The position numbers and the translations under genes are program-made. This document shows positions 1 through 5,812 of a stretch of DNA of 5,948 nucleotides, piece after piece. The stretch comes from Frankiaceae bacterium. Lineage in GTDB: Bacteria > Actinomycetota > Actinomycetes > Frankiales > Frankiaceae. Under the pieces are notes generated by a model, which searched no databases, was not told the origin of the DNA, and worked only from the letters and a program-made list of their open reading frames with translations. The DNA lies in the NCBI GenBank assembly GCA_030840885.1, contig JAVEDQ010000211.1, positions 1 to 5,948 of the forward strand, read 5' to 3'. Position 1 is the first letter of the stretch. Each line of letters opens with the position of its first letter.

Positions 1-161
1 ACCGTCTGCCGGGCAGCGGGGTCGCTCGCCGTGACCGCGACCGGCGATACGGCCGGCTGCGGCGGTCCCTGCACCCTGCGCACCAGCTCGGGGTGCAGCA
101 CCAGACCACCGGCGAGCACAGCGGCGCCGAGGGCGGAGCCGAACGCCGGGAGGAACTTCAC
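1..161 (-). CDS. N-terminus of an unidentified membrane-anchored or secreted protein (partial, runs off the left edge)
   Basis: Read on the minus strand from a GTG at 161, the frame stays open to the window edge (about 53 codons). It begins VKFLPAFGSALGAAVLAGGL: a short charged start followed by roughly 18 small and hydrophobic residues, which looks like a signal peptide or signal anchor. A Pro/Ala/Val-rich stretch with few charges follows, as is common just outside the membrane in exported actinobacterial proteins. The frame also stays open upstream of the GTG and is Arg-rich there (RSRRHVDHYR), but I found no ATG, GTG or TTG in the 70 bases checked, so 161 is the best start; its ribosome binding site is poor. 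The competing plus-strand frame is Cys-rich and less protein-like. The gene is divergent from asnO, with 137 bases between the starts. The function cannot be assigned from this fragment. Confidence 0.45.
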   Translation of the reverse strand, partial: MKFLPAFGSALGAAVLAGGLVLHPELVRRVQGPPQPAVSPVAVTASDPAARQT

Positions 162-298
162 CCGATAGTGATCGACGTGACGTCGGGATCGGGGGAGCGC
201 CCGAACGGGTGCTCGGCGTAACCGAGGATTTACCGCGGCGACCCGGGCCGAGCCCGCCGAGGTTCTCGGCCCTCCGAGCGTCGGCCAGAATGGGGGTC
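162..298. promoter_or_regulatory. Divergent intergenic region upstream of asnO, with a 13-bp palindrome
   Basis: This stretch separates two divergent starts and should carry both promoters. No convincing -35/-10 pair is visible. It contains a perfect odd palindrome, CGACGT-G-ACGTCG, at 173-185, flanked by GATC on each side (170-173 and 187-190), which is the shape of a dimeric repressor or activator site. A second small inverted repeat, CTCGG-cgtaa-CCGAG, lies at 212-226. A third, GCCGAG-gtt-CTCGGC, at 256-270 would form a 6-bp hairpin 28 bases upstream of the asnO start codon. NAGGN synthesis is osmotically induced in the bacteria where it has been studied, so a regulated promoter would be expected. 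Linking these particular repeats to osmotic control is inference. Confidence 0.35.
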
Positions 299-2083
299 AT
301 GTGTGGAATCGCAGGCGAGATCCGGCTGGACGGCTCCCGTGCCGATGTGGGCGTGGTCGACCGCATGGCGGCGACGATGTCGGACCGCGGCCCGGACGGC
401 GCGGGTACCTGGTCGCAGGGGCCGGTCGCCTTCGGGCACCGCCGCCTGAAGATCATCGACCTGTCGTCGGCGAGCGGTCAGCCGATCGCCGACCCGGCCA
501 ACGGCATCACCGGCGTCTTCAACGGCTGCATCTACAACTACCAGGAGCTCCGGAGCGAGCTCGAGGCCCGTGGTCACCGCTTCTTCTCCTCCGGCGACAG
601 CGAGGTCGTGCTCAAGGCCTACGTCGAGTGGGGTCTGGAGTTCGTCGATCACTTCAAGGGCATGTTCGCGGTCGCGCTCGTCGAACGGGACAGCGGCCGC
701 GTCGTCCTGGCTCGCGACCGCCTCGGCATCAAGCCGCTGTACTACACCGAAGGCCCTGACCGGATGCGGTTCGCGAGCACCATGCCGGCGCTGCTGGCCG
801 GCGGCGGGGTCGACACCGACATCGACCCGGTTGCGCTCCACCACTACCTGACCTTCCACAGCGTGGTGCCTGCGCCGCGGACGATCCTCCGCGGCATCCG
901 GAAGCTCCCGCCGGCCACCATTCGCGTCGTCGAGCCCGACGGCCAGGTGCACGACCACCTCTACTGGCGGCCCGACTTCGTGCGTTCCGAGGTCTACGCC
1001 GGCTGGACGGAGAACGACTGGACCGACGCGATCCACGAGTCGCTGAGCACCGCGGTGCAGCGCCGCATGGTCTCCGACGTCCCGGTCGGGGTGCTGCTCT
1101 CCGGCGGCCTCGATTCGAGCCTCATCGTCGCGCTGCTGGCCCTGAACGGGCAGAAGGGGCTCTCGACGTTCTCGATCGGCTTCGAGTCCGTCGGTGGGCG
1201 CGACGGCGACGAGTTCGAGTACTCGGACCTCATCGCGGAGCGTTTCGAGACCGACCACCACAAGATCCAGATTCAGTCCGCGGACCTGCTGCCGCCGCTC
1301 GAGGCCGCCGTCAGCGCCATGAGCGAGCCGATGGTCAGTCACGACTGCGTCGCCTTCTACCTCCTCAGCCAGGAGGTGGCGAAGCACCGGAAGGTCGTCC
1401 AGTCCGGGCAGGGTGCCGACGAGGTCTTCGCCGGTTACCACTGGTACCCGCCGCTCGCCGATGCTCCGCGCGACCGCGCCGTGCCGGTCTACGCCGACGC
1501 CTTCTTCGACCGCGACGAGGCCGACATGCGGGCGCTGCTCCGCGACGAGCACTTCGTCACCGGTGACCCGGCGACCGCCTTCATCACCGAGCACCTCGGG
1601 ATGTCCGGGGCCGAGACCGCAGTCGACGCCGGCCTCCGGCTCGACTCATTCGTGATGCTGGTCGACGACCCGGTCAAGCGCGTGGACAACATGACGATGG
1701 CGCACGGTCTCGAGGCCCGGGTGCCATTCCTCGACCACGACCTCGTGGAGCTCGCGGCCGCCTGCCCGCCGGAGTACAAGCTCGCCCAGGGCGGCAAGGG
1801 CGTGCTCAAGGAGGTCGGCCGGCGGATCCTGCCGTGGGAGGTCATCGACCGGAAGAAGGGCTACTTCCCGGTGCCCGGCATCACGCACCTCGAGGGCAAG
1901 GTCCTCGACCGGGTGAAGGACGCGCTCACCGCGCCCGCCGCCCGGCAGCGCGGGCTGTTCCGCGACGAGTACGTGCAGAAGCTCATCGCCAACCCCAACG
2001 AGGAGCTGACGCGGCTGCAGGGCAACAAGCTCTGGCAGCTGGGGCTGCTGGAGATGTGGCTCCAGGAGCACGGCGTCCGATAG
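299..2083 (+). CDS. asnO: N-acetylglutaminylglutamine amidotransferase (AsnB-type, NAGGN osmoprotectant pathway)
   Basis: This 594-residue cytoplasmic enzyme takes ammonia from glutamine and uses ATP to form an amide; in the NAGGN pathway it works with Ngg to make N-acetylglutaminylglutamine amide. The start at 299 is set by chemistry: MCGIAG leaves Cys2 as the N-terminal nucleophile after Met removal. An in-frame ATG at 290 and an open frame back to 209 would bury it. GGGGG just upstream can serve as ribosome binding site. Residues 1 to about 190 form the class II glutaminase domain, with MSDRGPDG (27-34), FGHRRL (45-50), FNGCIYNY (74-81) and GDSE (99-102). The synthetase domain has the ATP-binding SGGLDSS (268-274), SGQGADEVFAGY (369-380), RVDNMTMAHGLEARVPFLDH (461-480) and RKKGYFP (518-524). 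Cys77 replaces the Glu of the asparagine synthetase NGEIYN motif; I recall NGCIYN as typical of the NAGGN subfamily. With the NAGGN-type M42 gene nearby, this favours asnO over plain asparagine synthetase, the main alternative. Confidence 0.87.
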   Translation: MCGIAGEIRLDGSRADVGVVDRMAATMSDRGPDGAGTWSQGPVAFGHRRLKIIDLSSASGQPIADPANGITGVFNGCIYNYQELRSELEARGHRFFSSGDSEVVLKAYVEWGLEFVDHFKGMFAVALVERDSGRVVLARDRLGIKPLYYTEGPDRMRFASTMPALLAGGGVDTDIDPVALHHYLTFHSVVPAPRTILRGIRKLPPATIRVVEPDGQVHDHLYWRPDFVRSEVYAGWTENDWTDAIHESLSTAVQRRMVSDVPVGVLLSGGLDSSLIVALLALNGQKGLSTFSIGFESVGGRDGDEFEYSDLIAERFETDHHKIQIQSADLLPPLEAAVSAMSEPMVSHDCVAFYLLSQEVAKHRKVVQSGQGADEVFAGYHWYPPLADAPRDRAVPVYADAFFDRDEADMRALLRDEHFVTGDPATAFITEHLGMSGAETAVDAGLRLDSFVMLVDDPVKRVDNMTMAHGLEARVPFLDHDLVELAAACPPEYKLAQGGKGVLKEVGRRILPWEVIDRKKGYFPVPGITHLEGKVLDRVKDALTAPAARQRGLFRDEYVQKLIANPNEELTRLQGNKLWQLGLLEMWLQEHGVR

Positions 2084-2298
2084 CCGTGGAGCCATGGACC
2101 GCGCGGCTGGCCGCCGTACTCGGCGACCGGCCAACGGTCCGGACGGCGGCGCAGGATGTCCTGCTGCGTTAGTGCCGAGCCGCAGCGCAAATTACCGCAG
2201 GTGCACGAGTACCAGCACGTCGATGATGCCGACTGGCGGTCCGGCCGCGCCGCCGCGCTGGGTGCGTAGCAGGCGTCCAAGCGCCGGCAAGGCGAGGA
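2084..2298. other. Gap between asnO and the inverted repeat: two short reading frames, no convincing gene
   Basis: Two short plus-strand frames follow asnO. The first starts with GTG at 2086, two bases after the asnO stop, and runs 28 codons to TAG at 2170-2172 (VEPWTARLAAVLGDRPTVRT and on); its third positions are G/C-rich. The second starts with ATG at 2156 and runs 37 codons to TAG at 2267-2269, ending in VDDADWRSGRAAALGA, which reads like a protein C-terminus although its beginning (MSCCVSAEP) does not. Either could be a degraded gene fragment or chance; neither has a recognisable domain. I see no strong terminator hairpin with a T-run behind asnO, so the large inverted repeat at 2299-2400 may serve that purpose. 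Confidence 0.3.
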
Positions 2299-2400
2299 CG
2301 TGGAGCAATTTCGCAGTCTTGCCGCCCCAGGTGCCGAAAACGGGCGCATCTTGCGCTTCCCACGGCCCCGACCCAGCCAAGACTGCGAAATTGCACCACG
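2299..2400. repeat. Long inverted-repeat element (23-bp arms, 56-base centre)
   Basis: The left arm (2299-2321) and right arm (2378-2400) are reverse complements over 23 positions with one A/A mismatch (2304 against 2395). Seventeen positions are perfect: GCAATTTCGCAGTCTTG at 2305-2321 against its complement at 2378-2394. The arm core is about 47% G+C and stands out against the high-GC surroundings. The 56-base centre holds a small perfect hairpin, GCGCA-tct-TGCGC (2344-2356). The element lies between the convergent asnO and DUF559 genes and ends two bases before the DUF559 stop codon. It could act as a bidirectional terminator, but the large loop and absence of a T-run are not typical. A REP-like repeat, a miniature non-autonomous mobile element or a structured 3' RNA fit equally well. 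No target-site duplication is evident at the flanks. Confidence 0.85.
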
Positions 2401-2402
2401 GC

Positions 2403-3296
2403 TCAGCCCATGACGCCCGCGAGGCGCTGACGCACCCGGGCGAGTGTGTCGTCAGGGCGCAGCCGGATGTCCTCGGTCGTGAAGTGCAGGACGTCCCAGT
2501 CCGCCGCGAGCAGATCATTGCCGCGGGTCCGGTCGCTCTGGAAGACCGCCGGGCCCGAGTGGAACTCGTAGCCGTCGATCTCCACGATGAGCCGGAACTC
2601 GGGCCAGGCGAAGTCGGCGCGACCGATGAAGTGGCCATCGATCACGAGGTGGTACTGGGTCACGGGCGGCGGCAGTCCGCCGTTGTGAACGAGCAAGCGG
2701 AACTCGGTCTCGGGTGCGCTCCCCGAGAGCGGGTCCGCGAGGTCTAGTACGTCACCGGCCCGCGCATGCCCCCGCAGACGGGAGCGCTGTCGCCAGGTGC
2801 GGCGGAGCGCCTCGGGAGACACCAGCCCGAGCCGGTAAGCGCTGTCGAGCATCACGACGGCCTCCGTCTGCGGCAGGCGGGCAGCGCAATCGATGAGCGT
2901 GCGCTCGGCTGTGGTCACCCGCAGGAGCCCGATCACCACGACGTCGCCCTTGCCCACCTCGGCGCGAACGAGCCCGGGCACCCTCCGCTGGGGTAGGTCC
3001 GGCACCAGGATCTCGGGCCGCGACGGCGTATCGAGCACATCGAAACCGAGCAGGAGCGCGGCCGACCGCAACCCGACCACCGCCTTTGGGCCGGCTTCGA
3101 GGAAGGCCAGCAGGAGGACGTCGCTCTCGGTCATCTCGTGGTTGAGATCCCGCAGCACGCCGCGCCGCACCCGTACCCAGCGCCCTCGGCGCAGCCGCCG
3201 AGTGATCTCGGCGTGCTCGACCCCTGCGCGCCGGGCCTGCGCAGTCGAGAAGAGTCCGTGATCCAGCGCCAGCTCGGCGCTGGGTTCGGGGAGCAC
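2403..3296 (-). CDS. AbiEi-like winged-helix protein fused to a DUF559 (Vsr/PD-(D/E)xK-like) nuclease domain
   Basis: A 297-residue protein. Residues 10-50 match the N-terminal winged-helix domain of AbiEi-type antitoxins: GLFSTAQARRAGV followed by a basic stretch (ITRRLRRGRWVRVRRGVLRD) expected to contact DNA. The middle (about 55-180) resembles the usual linker domain, with a TTAERTLIDCAA segment at 128-139. Residues 190-297 form a DUF559/Vsr-type nuclease fold: a Glu-rich helix (E196, E198), D228 in GRADFAW, VEIDGYEFH (238-246) with E239 and D241, and FQSDRTRGNDL (252-262). The acidic residues D228, E239 and D241 are the likely metal ligands. The frame extends upstream to a TTG at 3407, but that 37-residue extension is Pro-rich and unlike the family, so the GTG at 3296 is preferred; its ribosome binding site is weak. 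No AbiEii toxin gene is adjacent. Such solo fusions are frequent in actinobacteria and their role is unknown; defence or DNA repair is inference. Confidence 0.8.
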   Translation of the reverse strand: MLPEPSAELALDHGLFSTAQARRAGVEHAEITRRLRRGRWVRVRRGVLRDLNHEMTESDVLLLAFLEAGPKAVVGLRSAALLLGFDVLDTPSRPEILVPDLPQRRVPGLVRAEVGKGDVVVIGLLRVTTAERTLIDCAARLPQTEAVVMLDSAYRLGLVSPEALRRTWRQRSRLRGHARAGDVLDLADPLSGSAPETEFRLLVHNGGLPPPVTQYHLVIDGHFIGRADFAWPEFRLIVEIDGYEFHSGPAVFQSDRTRGNDLLAADWDVLHFTTEDIRLRPDDTLARVRQRLAGVMG

Positions 3297-3502
3297 CCAC
3301 TGAATCTCGACGTTCTGCGGCGGACGAGGGCCAGCAGGCGGGCAGCTGTGGACAAGCCTGTCCCGCAGGGCCGCCCATCCAGACCTACTGGGAAGCCTCG
3401 TGGTCAACGGGGGGACTCAAGAGCCCGCGGGCGCCGACGCGCGCTCCTGGTCGTCGGCCTCTACGGATTGCCGGCGCGGCGCTCAACCCTCAGGCTGATC
3501 GC

Positions 3503-3739
3503 ATGGCCCGGAAGAGGTGGCACGACCTCACCCCGAGGGCCCGCCGGCTGATCGTCGTCGGTGGCTCGATCGAGGGGATGCTCAAGGTCACGGCACTGGT
3601 CGATCTGCGTAGGCGCCCGACGGCGGAGCTGCGGGGCTCGAAGCCCTGGTGGGCGGCTGCCCTCGTCCTCGTGAACTCGGGAGGCGCGCTTCCGATCGTC
3701 TACTTCATCTGGGGACGGCGGGCGCCCCGACCTCACTGA
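3503..3739 (+). CDS. Small two-helix membrane protein, PLDc_N-like
   Basis: A 78-residue protein with a basic N-terminus (MARKRWHDLTPRARR), a first hydrophobic segment at about 16-35 ending in ALVDLRRRP, a charged loop (36-46), and a second hydrophobic segment at about 48-69 ending in ALPIVYFIWGRR. The pattern of helix, xDLxRRP, Trp-rich second helix and a closing P-I-x-Y-F-x-x-G-R-R matches the small PLDc_N family, which occurs alone in many actinobacteria without any phospholipase domain. The molecular role is unknown. It starts with ATG, with only a weak AGG eight bases upstream. Its last 35 bases overlap the 3' end of the convergent transporter gene, and it is divergent from the DUF559 gene, with about 206 bases between the starts. 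Confidence 0.65.
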   Translation: MARKRWHDLTPRARRLIVVGGSIEGMLKVTALVDLRRRPTAELRGSKPWWAAALVLVNSGGALPIVYFIWGRRAPRPH

Positions 3740-4580
3740 GCCCAGAAACGCGCTGCCGCCCGCGCAGCACGAGCGAGACCCCGAATGCGCTGACGACCAG
3801 CCCGAGGATGCCCACCAGCGTCACGGGCTCGCCGAACATCAGGAAGACCCACAGCATCGTGGTCGGCGGGGTCAGGTAGAGCAGGGTGCTGACGACCGTC
3901 GCGCCGTGGGTCTTGGTGACGAAGACGTACATGACGTAGCCACCCAGGCTCGCCAGCACGATCAGCCACAGCGCGGCGACCCAGAACCCGCGGTCGGCGG
4001 GCGGGGTCGCCTGACCGGTCAGCAGGGCTGCCCCCATCAGCAGGACGGCGGTCACCGTCGCCTGCATCATGATCGTCTGGAGCAGGCCCTCCGGAGGGCG
4101 CCACCGCCGGGTGAGGACGGTGCCCGAAGCGAGGCACAGCATGCCGGCGGTCGGCAGCAGGTAGACCCACCAGGCGGCGTCGCTCGCGCCGAGGTCACCG
4201 GAGACCACGACGGTCACGCCGACCAGCCCGAGCAGCATCCCGAACCACATCAGGGGCGACGAACGCTCCCCGAGCAGCCGTCCCGCCACCGTGGCCACGA
4301 GCAGCGGCTGCAGCGCGGCGATGAGCGCCGCCGTCCCGCCGTGGACGCCGCGGCTGACCCCCTCGAACACAAAGGTCAGGTAGGCCGCCTGGCAGAGTGC
4401 GCCGAGCACGGCGTGCCGGCGCCAGGCTTCCCAGGAGGGCCACGGCAGACGCCGCGCGGCCGCGACCGCGATCAGCAGGGCCGAGAGCAACAGGAAGCGC
4501 CAGGCCAGAAGCGTGATGGGAGCGGCGGAGGCGCGGCTGCCCAGCTCGGCGCCCACGAAGCCGGAGCTCCACGTCACCAC
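3705..4580 (-). CDS. EamA/DMT-superfamily transporter
   Basis: An integral membrane protein, 291 residues from the first GTG, with about ten hydrophobic segments arranged as two EamA repeats (about 1-130 and 140-270). Family features include TWSSGFVGAELG near the start, the WRFLLLSALLI helix, GGTAALIAALQPLLVATVAG (80s to about 105), LGLVGVTVVVSGD closing repeat one, and TLLYLTPPTTMLWVFLMFGE followed by GILGLVVSAFGVSLVLRG closing repeat two. These proteins move metabolites, often amino acids or related compounds, across the inner membrane; the substrate here is unknown. The start is doubtful: GTG 4580 cuts into the first helix, the frame runs on to a stop at 4713-4715 without ATG, GTG or TTG, and a CTG at 4619 preceded by GAGG would add 13 residues and a normal N-terminus. 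It lies just downstream of the M42 gene on the same strand, so the two are probably cotranscribed. Confidence 0.82.
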   Translation of the reverse strand: MVTWSSGFVGAELGSRASAAPITLLAWRFLLLSALLIAVAAARRLPWPSWEAWRRHAVLGALCQAAYLTFVFEGVSRGVHGGTAALIAALQPLLVATVAGRLLGERSSPLMWFGMLLGLVGVTVVVSGDLGASDAAWWVYLLPTAGMLCLASGTVLTRRWRPPEGLLQTIMMQATVTAVLLMGAALLTGQATPPADRGFWVAALWLIVLASLGGYVMYVFVTKTHGATVVSTLLYLTPPTTMLWVFLMFGEPVTLVGILGLVVSAFGVSLVLRGRQRVSGLSEVGAPAVPR

Positions 4581-4624
4581 CAGCGCGACCGACGAGAGCG
4601 GGCCGGCGTGCCGCTGCAGGAAGG

Positions 4625-5812
4625 TCAGGCCTCGGGCTCGATTCCGATCGGACCCTCGCGAGGGCCTTCCTCCGACGCCGGCTGCACGGCGAGAGACGGG
4701 AAGCCGGCGAGCTCACCCTCGGGCTCGACGTCCCACTCGGGGAACACCAGGTCGGTCTGCAGGTACAGCGCGACGAGCTCGGCGAGGTGCTGCAGCCCCT
4801 GGCTGTGCGTCCGCTCGTGGCCGTGCGTCGCGTCGACGCCGAAGCCGAGCAGCGCGGTACGGGTGTCGGCGCCGGCCTCGAGCGCCGTGGCGAGGTCCGA
4901 GCGGTAGTAGTCGAACACGTCGCGCCGGTACGGCACCCCCCACTCGGAGGCGATCCGGATGAGCTTGCGGGTGAGGTGGTAGTCGAAGGGCGCGACACCG
5001 TCGGCCATCGCGACGCTGACGGCGTCCTCGCGGGACTGCTGCCCCGGCGCGACGACGGCCGCGTCGATCGAGACGATCTCGGCGACGAGCGGGTCGAGGC
5101 CGTGGGTAGCTCCCTGGCCGACCTCCTCGGCCGAGGTGACCAGCAGGTGCGCGGTGACGGGCACCGTGACCCCGGCGTCCCGGACGGCCTTGAACGCGGC
5201 GAGGGCCGCAGCGACGCCGGCCTTGTCGTCGAGGTGGCGCGCCTTCACGTAGCCGCTCGGCGTCACCATCGCCGCCGACAGCAGGGCGACGAAATCGCCG
5301 ACGTCGATGCCGAGCTTGCGCAGGTCGTCGGGGGTGGCGACGTCCTCGTCGACGCGGACCTCGACGTGTTCCCAGCCGACGCCCTGCGTGTCGACGCCCT
5401 GGTCGTAGCGGTGCCCGCTGGCCTTCAGCGGCAGCACTGTGCCGGTGACGAAGGTCTCGAGATCGTCGGTGAAGATGCGGACCTCCGCACCCTCGGAGAA
5501 CCGCGCGCTGTGGGTGCCGATGGGGCGGATCTCGAGCCGCCCGTTGTCCTTGAGCGCCTTGACCATGCACCCGATCGTGTCGGTGTGGACGACCACGGCC
5601 CGGTCGGCGCCACTGCGCGGCGCGTCGAGCGAGGCGTTGATGGAGCCGCGACGCGTCACGTAGAAGGGCAGGCCCAACGCCTGCAGCCGCTCACCGACGT
5701 ACTGCTGCACGTGGTCGGTACGCCCGGTCGGGCTGGCGATCTCGAGCAGATCGGCGAGGACCTGCTGCAGGTACTCCATGTCGATGGTCACGGGCACGGG
5801 GGCTGCAGACAC
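4625..5812 (-). CDS. M42-family metallopeptidase of the NAGGN osmoprotectant system
   Basis: A 395-residue predicted cytoplasmic dinuclear metal aminopeptidase-like enzyme. Visible M42/M28-type motifs are HTDT (76-79) for the first metal ligand and nearby catalytic Asp, RHLDDKAG (192-199) with the bridging Asp, SAEEVG (227-232) with the catalytic base and metal Glu, SID (248-250), and THGHERTH (329-336) with the likely last His ligand. The stretches FSEGAEVRIFTDD, VLPLKASGH, DYHLTRKL and DVFDYYRSDLATALEAG agree, from memory, with the M42 hydrolase that accompanies the NAGGN amidotransferase and Ngg in the conserved gene trio. Its substrate is not established; trimming or turnover of the dipeptide amide is a guess. 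The tail after about 368 is acidic and Pro/Glu-rich and looks like an extension beyond the core. GTG 5812 gives the longest frame; ATG 5779 (MEYLQQVLADLLEIASPTG) is a good alternative, and neither has a strong ribosome binding site. Confidence 0.87.
   Translation of the reverse strand: MSAAPVPVTIDMEYLQQVLADLLEIASPTGRTDHVQQYVGERLQALGLPFYVTRRGSINASLDAPRSGADRAVVVHTDTIGCMVKALKDNGRLEIRPIGTHSARFSEGAEVRIFTDDLETFVTGTVLPLKASGHRYDQGVDTQGVGWEHVEVRVDEDVATPDDLRKLGIDVGDFVALLSAAMVTPSGYVKARHLDDKAGVAAALAAFKAVRDAGVTVPVTAHLLVTSAEEVGQGATHGLDPLVAEIVSIDAAVVAPGQQSREDAVSVAMADGVAPFDYHLTRKLIRIASEWGVPYRRDVFDYYRSDLATALEAGADTRTALLGFGVDATHGHERTHSQGLQHLAELVALYLQTDLVFPEWDVEPEGELAGFPSLAVQPASEEGPREGPIGIEPEA

Noticed and set aside
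209..298. In-frame N-terminal extension of asnO (30 residues, with GTG at 209 and ATG at 290)
   Set aside because: It would bury the catalytic Cys2, which must be exposed at the N-terminus in class II glutamine amidotransferases, and it resembles translated promoter DNA.
230..1594. Long minus-strand open frame (454 codons) opposite asnO
   Set aside because: It is the antisense shadow of a clear enzyme gene in GC-rich DNA. Its translation is low-complexity (Arg, Asp, Val, Glu-rich) and has no domain.
2236..2261. GGCGG/CCGCC pairings behind asnO as an intrinsic terminator
   Set aside because: The stems are short, several alternatives compete, and no T-run follows.
3350..3363. Inverted repeat GGACA-agcc-TGTCC upstream of the DUF559 gene as an operator
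   Set aside because: Five-base arms are expected often in a sequence of this composition, and no promoter element is visible beside it.
3297..3407. 37-residue N-terminal extension of the DUF559 protein from a TTG at 3407
   Set aside because: The extension is Pro-rich and has no family character, while the family normally begins shortly before the GLFSTAQA winged-helix segment.
3906..4907. Long plus-strand open frame (333 codons) opposite the transporter and peptidase genes
   Set aside because: It crosses two well-supported minus-strand genes and translates to Gln/Arg/Gly/Pro-rich low-complexity sequence.
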